Source: JANMDN01 sp031376285 (GTDB lineage Bacteria > Actinomycetota > Thermoleophilia > Miltoncostaeales > Miltoncostaeaceae). From it: 64,000 nt of DNA. The stretch covers positions 6,769 through 70,768 of the forward strand of contig JANMDN010000038.1 of NCBI GenBank assembly GCA_031376285.1, in the 5' to 3' direction. Positions 1-7,837 of this stretch are shown one piece after another. Made by a program: the position numbers and the translations under genes. The stretch's first letter is position 1. Each line of letters opens with the position of its first letter. The notes beneath the pieces were generated by a model. The model did not search any database. It saw only the letters and a list, made by a program, of their open reading frames with translations, and was not told the origin of the DNA.

Positions 1-1
1 C

Positions 2-34
2 GAACTCACCCGCGAGCGCATGCTCGAACGTTAA
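2..34 (+). CDS. C-terminal end of a protein cut by the window edge
   Basis: In frame 2 the first bases read ELTRERMLER followed by TAA at 32-34. This charged, helical-looking tail would be the last ten residues of a gene lying mostly outside the window. With so little sequence it could also be chance. The following 190 bases hold no convincing gene. Confidence 0.3.
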   Translation, partial: ELTRERMLER

Positions 35-223
35 GGGCGAACGCCTGCCGCACGTGTTTGCGTTGTCCGGATACGACCGCCTATGGGTCACCGGGCCGCG
101 CAACTGAGGTGCCACGGGCGATTTCCACAAGTTCCCCAGAGTTCCCCCGCGACACGTCAAGTGTTTGCGTCTCGTTGGAACTCTGCGAAGCCTCTTAGTG
201 GGAGATAACAAAGCGCTGTCATC

Positions 224-997
224 GTGGCGCCCATGACGACGCTCCCATCCTTCACGTTGACCCTTGCTCCCGCCTCCACAGTGGCGGAGCGCCTCCCCCT
301 CACGAAGATGGAACTTTTCGCTGGGCTCCCTGAACGGGATCTCAGCTTGCTCGACCTCCGTCTTCCCGCGGTCCGTTGGGGCCGTGGCGAAGAGACCCCC
401 GAATTGCTCACGCGCCCAGACCACCTCTACCTCATCCGCGAGGGCCGCATGGCCCTCCTCGAGCGGACCGGCCCCGGCCAGACCCTCATGATCTCGCTCC
501 TCGACCCGGGCGCGATCTACTCAACGCTCGGCAATGCTGGCGCCCCGAAAGCGTCCGTGCTCGACGACGCCGCGGTGACCCCCCTCCCCGGTCGGGTCGT
601 CGAAGCACTCATCACTCGCTACCCCCGACTGGGTCTCAACCTTGCCCAGATGTTGTCCGAGCGCGTCGCAAACCTCTGCGAGACGGTCGCGATGGTGAGC
701 GAAATGCGCGTTGAGGATCGGCTTCGAGCGAGGCTGCACCAGCTCGCCGACCGGTTCGGCATCGCCGCTCGAGATGGAGTTCGACTTTCACTCGATCTCA
801 CGCACGCCCAGTGGGCATCGCTGATCGGTGCCTCCCGCGAAGCGGTCACGACGGCCTTCGGCAAGCTTCGCACTCAGGGAATCACGATCGATGGACGCTC
901 GATCACGATTCCGTGGGAGATCATCCGCGAGCGCGAAGATCAAGTCGCCGGGAAGCAGTACGACGCCGACCCCGAGTTCGCCATGGCGGTCGCATAA
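224..997 (+). CDS. Crp/Fnr family transcriptional regulator
   Basis: Probable DNA-binding regulator of the Crp/Fnr superfamily. Residues about 29-140 resemble the cyclic-nucleotide-binding-like beta-roll (MELFAGLPERDL opens it), 141-170 form the dimer helix (AQMLSERVANLCETV), and 192-220 form the winged helix-turn-helix with the typical segment IGASREAVTTAFGKLRTQG. No N-terminal cysteine cluster is present, so it is not an FNR-type oxygen sensor, and the effector is unknown. At 257 aa it is slightly longer than the 220-240 aa norm. GTG at 224, ATG at 233 and ATG at 308 are all in frame and none has a clear ribosome site, so the N-terminus is uncertain. A strong hairpin terminator follows. Confidence 0.85.
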   Translation: MAPMTTLPSFTLTLAPASTVAERLPLTKMELFAGLPERDLSLLDLRLPAVRWGRGEETPELLTRPDHLYLIREGRMALLERTGPGQTLMISLLDPGAIYSTLGNAGAPKASVLDDAAVTPLPGRVVEALITRYPRLGLNLAQMLSERVANLCETVAMVSEMRVEDRLRARLHQLADRFGIAARDGVRLSLDLTHAQWASLIGASREAVTTAFGKLRTQGITIDGRSITIPWEIIREREDQVAGKQYDADPEFAMAVA

Positions 998-1052
998 CTG
1001 GCGGTATTCCCCGAGCGCCACTCGGCCGGCGCCTTGAATACGTTGATCGCCT

Positions 1053-1084
1053 CGAGGGCGCTCCACCACCGTGGGGCGCCCTCG
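1053..1084 (+). terminator. Hairpin terminator after the Crp/Fnr gene
   Basis: CGAGGGCGC (1053-1061) pairs perfectly with GCGCCCTCG (1076-1084). The inside continues as TCCAC/GTGGG around a CACC loop, giving an uninterrupted 14-bp stem. There is no U-tract, as in most hairpins of this window. Confidence 0.65.
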
Positions 1085-1150
1085 GTCGATTCGCGACGTC
1101 GCCCCGAACCGTCGGACATCATGAGCCCCCACGATGAAGGAGGCAGATGA

Positions 1151-2230
1151 ATGGGCGCGTCACTCCACACATCCCTGTGCGACCTGCTCGGCATTCGACT
1201 GCCGCTGCTACTCGCCGGAATGGCCGGAGGGCCGACCACCCCGGAGCTGGTCGCGGCGGTTTCGGACGGGGGCGGTCTCGGTGTTTTCGGCGCCAGCGGT
1301 ATGACAGCGGATGCCTTTCGTCGTGACATGCGCCGGGCGCGCGAGCTGACCCGAGCGCCCATCGGAGTGAACGTGTTGCTTGCTCCGGCGCGACCCCCAA
1401 GCGGCGATCTCGAACGGCTGGCGGGTCAGCTCGACCGATACCGCCGAGAGCTCTCGCTTCCGGACCCTGCTCCCGCAAGCCCACCGGGGACCGCGCTCGA
1501 CCTCATTGAAATTGCCATCGAGGAAGGGGCGAGCGTCCTCTCGGTCGGGCTTGGTGATCCCGCGCCGGTGGTCGAGCGCGCCGCGCACGTCGGCCTGCCA
1601 GTCATCGCCATGGTTGCGAGCGTCGAGGATGCTCGCCAAGCCGCGAGGTCTGGAGCGCACGTCCTTGTCGCCCAGGGGAGTGAGGCCGGGGGGCACCGTT
1701 CGAACTTCACGCTCCCGGACGCGGGCCCACCGCCGATGGTGGGCCTTATCGCACTGATCCCCCAGATCGTGGCGGCCGTAAACATCCCCGTGGTGGGCGC
1801 GGGGGGCATCGTCGATGGACGTGGCGTCGTGGCAGCCCTGGCACTGGGGGCAGTGGGCGTTCAGCTCGGCACGCGCTTCCTCGTGGCCCGCGAGAGTGGA
1901 ATCGGCGCCGGCTACCGGGCGCGCATACGCCACGCCTCCGCGGGTGAGACCGTGGTCACGACCGCGCTCTCCGGCCGCCCGGCACGCGGGCTGCCAAACC
2001 GGATCCTCCGCGACCTGGAGGCGGCCGGGAGCCCCAGCCTCGGCTACCCGCGTCAGGCGGCCGCGTGGGGCGACATCCGCAAGGAAGGCGCCAAGCGTGA
2101 CGACCCGGACTTCACGTCCCTCTGGTGTGGCCAGAGCGCCGGAGCAGGGCTCACGGAGCGACCGGCCGCGCAGATTATTCGCGAGATCGAAGCCGAGGCA
2201 CTCGCCGCGATCGAACGCCTCACGCGCTGA
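1151..2230 (+). CDS. Nitronate monooxygenase / 2-nitropropane dioxygenase family flavoprotein
   Basis: FMN-dependent TIM-barrel oxidoreductase of the nitronate monooxygenase family, predicted to oxidise alkyl nitronates or a related substrate in the cytoplasm. Seen: the N-terminal block LAGMAGGPTTPELVAAVSDG with GLGVFGASG (residues 21-50), the flavin/catalytic block QGSEAGGH ending in His182 where the family catalytic His lies, and the phosphate-binding segment VPVVGAGGIVDGRGV (213-227) followed by GVQLGTRFL. Length 359 aa is normal. The start ATG at 1151 sits behind AAGGAGG at 1137-1143. The physiological substrate cannot be read from sequence; some relatives act as enoyl reductases. It ends before a hairpin terminator shared with the convergent regulator gene. 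Confidence 0.88.
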   Translation: MGASLHTSLCDLLGIRLPLLLAGMAGGPTTPELVAAVSDGGGLGVFGASGMTADAFRRDMRRARELTRAPIGVNVLLAPARPPSGDLERLAGQLDRYRRELSLPDPAPASPPGTALDLIEIAIEEGASVLSVGLGDPAPVVERAAHVGLPVIAMVASVEDARQAARSGAHVLVAQGSEAGGHRSNFTLPDAGPPPMVGLIALIPQIVAAVNIPVVGAGGIVDGRGVVAALALGAVGVQLGTRFLVARESGIGAGYRARIRHASAGETVVTTALSGRPARGLPNRILRDLEAAGSPSLGYPRQAAAWGDIRKEGAKRDDPDFTSLWCGQSAGAGLTERPAAQIIREIEAEALAAIERLTR

Positions 2231-2276
2231 CGTTCACTCCCCACCGAGACTCGGTTTGTCGGTGGAGATCCCGCGG

Positions 2277-2312
2277 CCGGCGGTGCACCCGCCTCCCTGG
2301 GTGCGCCGCCGG
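2277..2312. terminator. Bidirectional hairpin between convergent genes
   Basis: CCGGCGGTGCACCC (2277-2290) pairs with GGGTGCGCCGCCGG (2299-2312), a 14-bp stem with one wobble pair and an 8-base loop. It lies between the ends of the flavoprotein gene and the minus-strand LuxR-type gene and can serve both. No U-tract. Confidence 0.6.
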
Positions 2313-2399
2313 TCTGCGGTCTCCGTCACCCGCGAACGTGCGCGGGGTCGGGCTTTGTGGCTTCGAAGCGGAGCTCCGAAGGGGCTGGGCGGAGGTCGG

Positions 2400-3071
2400 T
2401 TACCTCGCCGCGGCCATCAACATTTGTGGTTGCTCGGCAGCACTGCCGAGGCGAACGTCCCAGGACTCGAGGTCGCGCCTTGAGTGGATGCCCAGCTTGC
2501 GAAGGATCGATTGGGCATGGGTGCGAACCGTGTGCCACGAGACGCCGAGGCGGATCGCGATCTCCTTGTAGGTCAGTTGCTGGCGCATCAGGCGAAGCAC
2601 GACGCGCTCCTGATCGGTGAGGAGCACCTGTCGAGGGCTCGTCCGGCGGACGAGGTCGGTCAGCGATCCGCCGACGCTCGAGTCGAACTGACCGAAGCCG
2701 CGCAGCGACTCGGCAACAGCCTCGAGCAGCGCCTCCTGGGTCCAGGTCCGAAGGACCGAGCCGCATCCGGTCAGGGAGAAGACCTCCGCGGCTTGAGCCT
2801 CGTCCTCGACGCCAAAGCTCAAACGGGTGGCGGGAAAGCGAGAACGCAGTTCGACGGCGAGTTCCATCCCCGGAGCGTCGGCAAGTTTCCACTCGATGAT
2901 CGCGAGGGCAGGGGGCGCAAGCGCGGAGAGTCGGAGCGCTTCATCGACGGTGTGCGAGATGACCGGCAGAAGCGGCGGGGTCGCGAGAAAACCGGCGAGT
3001 CCGCTCGCGTAGGCCGGGGACTGGCTCGCGATGAGAACGGGAATCAGGGGCGTGGTCAACCGACGTTCCAT
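2400..3071 (-). CDS. LuxR/FixJ-type regulator with degenerate receiver domain
   Basis: Two-domain regulator. Residues about 9-125 follow the receiver fold of NarL/FixJ proteins (VLIASQSPAYASGLAGFL matches the usual VLIADDHP opening). Residues 150-202 are a LuxR helix-turn-helix (LTDQERVVLRLMRQQLTYKE, then IAIRLGVSWHTVRTHAQSIL). The phospho-acceptor Asp is replaced by Glu (IIEWKL, about residue 60) and the acidic pair near the N-terminus by Ser-Gln, so control by phosphorylation is unlikely. Start chosen at ATG 3071 (MERRLTTPLIPV); in-frame ATGs at 3104 and 3113 would add a short tail. No partner kinase is adjacent. Confidence 0.85.
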   Translation of the reverse strand: MERRLTTPLIPVLIASQSPAYASGLAGFLATPPLLPVISHTVDEALRLSALAPPALAIIEWKLADAPGMELAVELRSRFPATRLSFGVEDEAQAAEVFSLTGCGSVLRTWTQEALLEAVAESLRGFGQFDSSVGGSLTDLVRRTSPRQVLLTDQERVVLRLMRQQLTYKEIAIRLGVSWHTVRTHAQSILRKLGIHSRRDLESWDVRLGSAAEQPQMLMAAAR

Positions 3072-3153
3072 CCTTGGAGGCGGGTGTTGGCCGGGGAGTG
3101 GCATCCATGCCATTCCCACTTGATTCAGGTATCGGCAGCCGGACCGCGAAACC

Positions 3154-3645
3154 TTATGGCGCTGGGCTTGGCGTCCCTCCGGCACGCCCGCGCGCCAGCT
3201 CGACCGCCGCGACAACACGCGATCTGGCCTTCAGGTAGCCGGTGTCGTTGCCGCTCGCAGCCGCCGCCCGAGCATCACCCGCAGCGGTCGAGAGCTCCCC
3301 GTAGGCCGTTGCCAGTAACCCACGCTGGCGGTCGAGTCGAGCGTCCGCGAGCCGAACACCATCGAGGCGCTCACCGGCGGCCCGCGTCCGCTGCGCAATG
3401 GTGGCGAGCCGATCCGCATTTGATCGAAGGATCGCCGGCGTTGGCGTCGCGCCGATCTCGCTGACCGCCGTCGCAAGCTCCGCCGCCGCCGCGACGGCCT
3501 CGGAGCTCGTCGCGAGGTATACCTCCGCGGAGACCGTCGCTCCGTCCTCCACCACGCCGACCCCGGATGGGGACGTTCCCCCGCATCCGATGGACACCAG
3601 AAGGGACAGGCTGAGCCCGAAGGCAGCTAGGCGGCGACGCGGGAT
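3154..3645 (-). CDS. Small lipoprotein, probable ATC start
   Basis: Unknown small secreted protein of 163 aa. The conventional start (GTG at 3597) would leave SIGCGG at the very N-terminus. Reading upstream in the same frame gives MPRRRLAAFGLSLSLLVSIGC, a textbook lipoprotein signal (RRR, hydrophobic stretch, Cys), but no ATG/GTG/TTG exists there. The only plausible initiator is ATC at 3643-3645, placed 5 bases after AAGGAG. The mature part is Ala/Arg-rich and helical. It overlaps the end of the preceding lipoprotein gene by 19 bases and resembles that protein in its second half, suggesting duplication. Function not recognised. Confidence 0.6.
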   Translation of the reverse strand: MPRRRLAAFGLSLSLLVSIGCGGTSPSGVGVVEDGATVSAEVYLATSSEAVAAAAELATAVSEIGATPTPAILRSNADRLATIAQRTRAAGERLDGVRLADARLDRQRGLLATAYGELSTAAGDARAAAASGNDTGYLKARSRVVAAVELARGRAGGTPSPAP

Positions 3646-4094
3646 GGGAGCTCCTTGACCAGTTCGATGAGTCGTCGTCCCTCGCGTTCGATGGCCGCCG
3701 TCTCGCCGCGATCGGTGGCCGCTGCGATCCGGTTCATCGTCGTGACCACCGGACCCGCGATCGCCGCGACAATCCGCGCACGCTGAGCGCGAAGGACCGG
3801 GCTGCGAAGCCGCAGCGCCTTGAGCGACGCGAGACGCTCACCCGTTCGCTTCACGGCCTCGTGGGCGGTCCGCGGATTCAGCCCGCGCGTGTCGCCGCCG
3901 ATCCTCGCGACAACAAGCGAGGCCATCTCACCAGGAGGCTGCAACAGCTGCTGAACTGCGTCGATGTAGGCCTGTGTTGGCTCGCGCTGGGCTGGTGCGG
4001 CAGCGCGGGTCCCTGGCGCGTCCTGCGGCGCCGCCGACCCGCAACCGGTGAGTGCCGCGGCGCCGACCGCGCAAAGAAGCAGGTTTCGCCACAT
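3627..4094 (-). CDS. Small lipoprotein, helical, unknown function
   Basis: Predicted membrane-anchored lipoprotein of 155 aa. The signal peptide MWRNLLLCAVGAAALTGC ends in a good lipobox (LTGC). It is followed by an Ala/Pro-rich linker and a helical domain (ERLASLKALRLRSPVLRAQR, and others). ATG at 4094 is chosen because it places the signal peptide at the N-terminus; an upstream in-frame start at 4139 adds another hydrophobic stretch. It is the first of two overlapping lipoprotein genes. No family recognised. Confidence 0.65.
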   Translation of the reverse strand: MWRNLLLCAVGAAALTGCGSAAPQDAPGTRAAAPAQREPTQAYIDAVQQLLQPPGEMASLVVARIGGDTRGLNPRTAHEAVKRTGERLASLKALRLRSPVLRAQRARIVAAIAGPVVTTMNRIAAATDRGETAAIEREGRRLIELVKELPSRVAA

Positions 4095-4205
4095 CACCGC
4101 GATGCTAGTGCACACGGCGCAGATCAGGAGCCCCCGCACCCGCCGTCGGCGTCATGCGAGATCGCCGCTTGGCTCGCGCGTAAACTCGGCCGACAAAACG
4201 AGCCC

Positions 4206-6206
4206 ATGGAGTTCCCGTTGTCACTTGCCGAGCCTCCGCTGTGTATCACCACGGTCCGAACCCTCGCCATCGACGGTGTCGAGCGGGCAAATAGCGGTCA
4301 CCCGGGGGCTCCGATGGGCCTCGCGCCGGTCGGCTGGCAGCTCTTCTCCGGATTTCTTCGCCATTCTCCCTCAAATCCGACCTGGCCCGGTCGGGACCGA
4401 TTCGTGCTCTCGAATGGCCATGCCTCGATGCTGCTCTACGCGCTGCTGCACCTCACCGGCTACGACCTGACCCTCGACGACCTGAGGTCATTCCGCACGC
4501 TCGGCAGCCGCACGCCAGGGCACCCGGAGCGCGGCGTTGCCCCGGGGGTCGAGGTCGCAACCGGCCCACTCGGTCAGGGGCTCGCGAACGCGGTTGGCAT
4601 GGCGCTCACGGAGCGGATGCTCGCGGGGAGGTTCAATCGCCCCGGCCACGACATCGTGGATCATCGGACCTGGTTCATCTGCTCCGACGGCGATCTCATG
4701 GAGGGCATCTCGCACGAGGCCGCGTCGCTTGCGGGCTTCCTCAAGCTCGGCAAGCTGGTCGGGGTCTACGACGACAACCTCATCAGCCTGGACGGCCCAA
4801 CCTCGCTCTCGTTCGGTGAGGACATCACGGGCCGGTTCGAGGCCTACGGATGGCGGGTCCTCCACATTGCTGACGGGAACGACCCCGCGGCGATCACACG
4901 TGCCTTCAATGAGGCCAGCGTGGGCGACGAGCGGCCGACGCTGATCCGGTGCCGAACGAACATCGGCTTCGGCAGCCCAAACAAGCACGACTCTTCGTCC
5001 TCTCACGGATCTCCGCTCGGCGCGGAGGAGGTCATCCTTACCAAACGCGCCTACGGCTGGCCCGAGTCGCCGGACTTCTTTGTCCCCGACGAGGTCGCCG
5101 CGTGGGCGGGCGAGCTGATCGAGCGCGGGAAGCGCAGCGAGCGGGAGTGGGACGGACGCATGGCCGCCTATCGGGTGGCGTTTCCGTCGGAGGCGACTGA
5201 GCTCGAGCGGCGGCTCGCGGGCGAGCTGCCGAGCGGCTGGGCTGATGATTTGCCGGTCTACGGCGAGGATGCAAAGCCGATGGCGACGCGCAGTGCCTCC
5301 AAGGAGGCCCTCAACGCGATCGCGGGTCGCCTCCCCGAGCTGGTCGGCGGCGCTGCCGACCTGGCCTCGTCGACCAACACCGTAATCACCGGCGCAGGTG
5401 ACGTCAGCCCGGGCTCGTTCGACGGCCGGAACGTCCATTTCGGTGTTCGCGAGCACGCGATGGCGGCGATCATCAACGGGATGTCGGCACACGGCGGTGT
5501 CCGCGTCTTCGGCTCGACGTTCCTGACCTTCTCCGACTATATGAAGAACCCGATTCGGATGGCGTCGCTGATGCATCTCCCGGCAATCTTCGTGTTCACC
5601 CACGACTCTGTTGCGCTGGGTGAGGACGGACCCACCCATCAGCCGATTGAGCATCTCGCGGGTCTTCGCGCGATTCCCGGAGTTGCCGTCATCCGCCCCG
5701 CCGACGCGAACGAGACGGCTCAAGCATGGAAGGTCGCCATCGAACGGACCGACCGACCGACGATCTTGATCTTCACCCGCCAAGCCCTGCCGATCATCAC
5801 CGGCGTCGTCGACGTCGCGCGTGGCGCATATGTGCTCGACGATGGGGACGACTGCATCCTGATCGCAAGCGGTTCCGAGGTCGCGGTGGCTCGCGAGGCA
5901 CGCGGGCTGCTCGCAGCCGATGGTGTCTCCGCCCGCGTGGTCAGCATGCCCTCAGCGGAGATCTTCTCGGCCCAGCCGGCTGACTACCGCGACCAGGTCA
6001 TTCCTACCGCCGTGCGCGCTCGCGTCACGGTCGAGGCGGCGGCCACGCTCGGCTGGCACCGCTTCGCCGGCGATCTCGGCGAGGTTATCGGCATCGACCG
6101 ATTCGGCGAGTCCGCCCCGGGCGAGCTGGTCCTCGAGGCGCTTGGGATCACCGCCGAGGTCGTCGCCAACGCCGCAAAACGCTCGATGGATCGGGTTGGC
6201 CGATAG
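4206..6206 (+). CDS. tkt: Transketolase
   Basis: Thiamine-diphosphate-dependent transketolase moving two-carbon ketol units in the pentose phosphate pathway (cytoplasm, Mg2+). Residues visible: SGHPGAP with the active-site His32, GHASMLLYALLHL (71-83), GPLGQGLANAVGMA (120-133), the ThDP/Mg motif DGDLMEG to DDN (161-191), and in the pyrimidine domain HFGVREHAMAAIING and THDSVALGEDGPTHQP. Length 666 aa is normal for the family. ATG 4206 gives MEFPLSLAEPPLC; the frame stays open back to 3861, but that part runs antisense to the lipoprotein gene and is not transketolase-like. Only 21 bases separate its stop from the convergent gene that follows. Confidence 0.97.
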   Translation: MEFPLSLAEPPLCITTVRTLAIDGVERANSGHPGAPMGLAPVGWQLFSGFLRHSPSNPTWPGRDRFVLSNGHASMLLYALLHLTGYDLTLDDLRSFRTLGSRTPGHPERGVAPGVEVATGPLGQGLANAVGMALTERMLAGRFNRPGHDIVDHRTWFICSDGDLMEGISHEAASLAGFLKLGKLVGVYDDNLISLDGPTSLSFGEDITGRFEAYGWRVLHIADGNDPAAITRAFNEASVGDERPTLIRCRTNIGFGSPNKHDSSSSHGSPLGAEEVILTKRAYGWPESPDFFVPDEVAAWAGELIERGKRSEREWDGRMAAYRVAFPSEATELERRLAGELPSGWADDLPVYGEDAKPMATRSASKEALNAIAGRLPELVGGAADLASSTNTVITGAGDVSPGSFDGRNVHFGVREHAMAAIINGMSAHGGVRVFGSTFLTFSDYMKNPIRMASLMHLPAIFVFTHDSVALGEDGPTHQPIEHLAGLRAIPGVAVIRPADANETAQAWKVAIERTDRPTILIFTRQALPIITGVVDVARGAYVLDDGDDCILIASGSEVAVAREARGLLAADGVSARVVSMPSAEIFSAQPADYRDQVIPTAVRARVTVEAAATLGWHRFAGDLGEVIGIDRFGESAPGELVLEALGITAEVVANAAKRSMDRVGR

Positions 6207-6227
6207 GCCCAGGGCCTGGCCTCGCGC

Positions 6228-7235
6228 CTACACGCCGACGAGTAGCTGCGGGCTGAGCGGTCTGCCCTGAACGCGGGCAAGGAGCCCGTCCGCCCCAATT
6301 GCAACGCGCAGACTCGGACCTGTCACGGGGCCGGTGAAGCCGGCCGATTCGACCGCAATGGTTCCGGACCGGTCGAGGATGGCGAGCGCGCTCCCGGTGC
6401 CGACGAGCGAAACCGCGTTCGGAACGGTTGCGATCTGCGTCCAGATCGCTCCGTCGAAGCGGCTCGCAAGGCGAAGCACCGGGCTGCGCGCCTCGCTTCG
6501 GATCGGGCGCCGGCTCGGGCCTCGCACGATAAATGAGACCGCGCGAAACGAGGGGTCGAGCGCGACGCGAAGCGTCGAAACGGTCTCGCCCGGAGCGAGC
6601 GCTCCCGGCCCCGGCAGCGTGAGTCGGGTCCACGTTCCCGTGCTCGAGCGAGTCACGATGGCGGCCTGTTCGCCCGCGACCCCGCAGACGATCACGCCCC
6701 CGGCGCCAACGGCGAGGGAGACGCGTCCGAACGGGAGCGTCCGGACGCCGGTCTGCTCGACGGTCCACCGCCCGGGCCCCGAGCGAGTCCGAACCTCAAG
6801 CGCACCGTCGCAGCCACTTGACAGGATGACCGGCGAGCCCGTTGGATCGGTGGTCATCGTCGCGGTGCGGCCACGGCCGAGCACCGGCTCGGTGGTCCAT
6901 ACGCCAGTCTGGTCACGAACCAGGATCGACAGGTCGCCGCAGCTGAGGCTCGCCTGTGTCAAGACCATGGGCTGGCCCTGCGAGAACACGAAGCCGTCGA
7001 CGACCGCGCCTCTTGGGACTGGGACCACCTCTTGGGAGCGGTCGGTCGAGCGCCAAACGACGATCGACCCACCCGAGACGTAGAGGACCCCAACCGCCCC
7101 CGACGCGTCGACTGCGAGGTGGGACGAGGCGAGGTTCGCCTTGGCTGGGAGTGCCGCAGTCGTCGGGACGGCCGAGAGTGGACCGGCAAACGCGGCCCAG
7201 ACAAGCATCGAAACAGCGACACGGCCGGAGATCAC
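6228..7235 (-). CDS. Secreted beta-propeller-like protein, unknown function
   Basis: 335 aa with an N-terminal Sec signal (VAVSMLVWAAFAGPLSA). The mature part is made of short beta-rich units with repeated patterns such as GTWTRLTLPG, GVWTTEPVL and GAIWTQIATV, suggesting a propeller of sialidase/YVTN style. No catalytic motif is recognised. Its ATG overlaps the TGA of the HD gene by 4 bases, so it is translated as the last gene of the nadE run. Export and repeat architecture are seen; the role is not known. Confidence 0.6.
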   Translation of the reverse strand: MISGRVAVSMLVWAAFAGPLSAVPTTAALPAKANLASSHLAVDASGAVGVLYVSGGSIVVWRSTDRSQEVVPVPRGAVVDGFVFSQGQPMVLTQASLSCGDLSILVRDQTGVWTTEPVLGRGRTATMTTDPTGSPVILSSGCDGALEVRTRSGPGRWTVEQTGVRTLPFGRVSLAVGAGGVIVCGVAGEQAAIVTRSSTGTWTRLTLPGPGALAPGETVSTLRVALDPSFRAVSFIVRGPSRRPIRSEARSPVLRLASRFDGAIWTQIATVPNAVSLVGTGSALAILDRSGTIAVESAGFTGPVTGPSLRVAIGADGLLARVQGRPLSPQLLVGV

Positions 7236-7837
7236 GCGGCGGCCTCGGTTGTCTGCCGGGGGCGCGAGATCGTCTCGACGAAGTCGCGGATCGTGGCGTC
7301 CTGCGAGAGGCGGTCGACCGTCGACACGAACACTCGGACGGCCGGACTGTCGGCGCCGCGCCGGGCAACGAGGTCCCAGAGTCGTGTCCAGGGGTCGACA
7401 CGCTCGCCGCGCGAACCTGTGGTCACGTCGCTCGCGTCGAGGAGCGTCAGCACGAAGCCGTCGTCGGTGCCCGGAAACGGAAACTCTCGGCCGATCGGAG
7501 GCAGATCGCGCAGCGCCGCCTCCATGTCCGCTCCCGAGTGGTGCGCGACGATACGGGCGAGGCGTTCATGTCCGGCTGCGCGCAGGGCGCGCGCCCCGAC
7601 GATTGGATGAAACCCGTCTCCGAGCCCGTACCCGAGGTCGTGGAGCCATGCGGCGCACAGGAGCAGTCGCCGCGACGCCGATGGTTGACGGGTGAGCGTC
7701 GCAAGCCTCGCGGCTTGCTGGGCGACGCCTCGGGTATGGGCGTAGCGAGCCTCGCTCAGGAGGTGCTCGGCCAGCGCGTGCGCGGCGACCGGTTCGTTTG
7801 CCGCTCGCCAACTCTTGACGAGAGGCGGTGTGCTCAA
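7232..7837 (-). CDS. HD-domain phosphohydrolase-like protein
   Basis: 201 aa. The metal-binding HD pattern is visible: His34 (RYAHTRG), His66-Asp67 (AAWLHDLGYGLG), His99/His100 (VAHHSG) and a later Asp (LLDASDV, about residue 135). HD proteins of this size hydrolyse phosphomonoesters or nucleotides; the substrate is not evident. Coupled by 4-base overlaps to the AcuC-like gene upstream and the propeller gene downstream. Confidence 0.75.
   Translation of the reverse strand: MSTPPLVKSWRAANEPVAAHALAEHLLSEARYAHTRGVAQQAARLATLTRQPSASRRLLLCAAWLHDLGYGLGDGFHPIVGARALRAAGHERLARIVAHHSGADMEAALRDLPPIGREFPFPGTDDGFVLTLLDASDVTTGSRGERVDPWTRLWDLVARRGADSPAVRVFVSTVDRLSQDATIRDFVETISRPRQTTEAAA

Noticed and set aside
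3861..4205. Possible N-terminal extension of transketolase
   Set aside because: The extension is antisense to a lipoprotein gene and lacks transketolase similarity; the family starts at ATG 4206.
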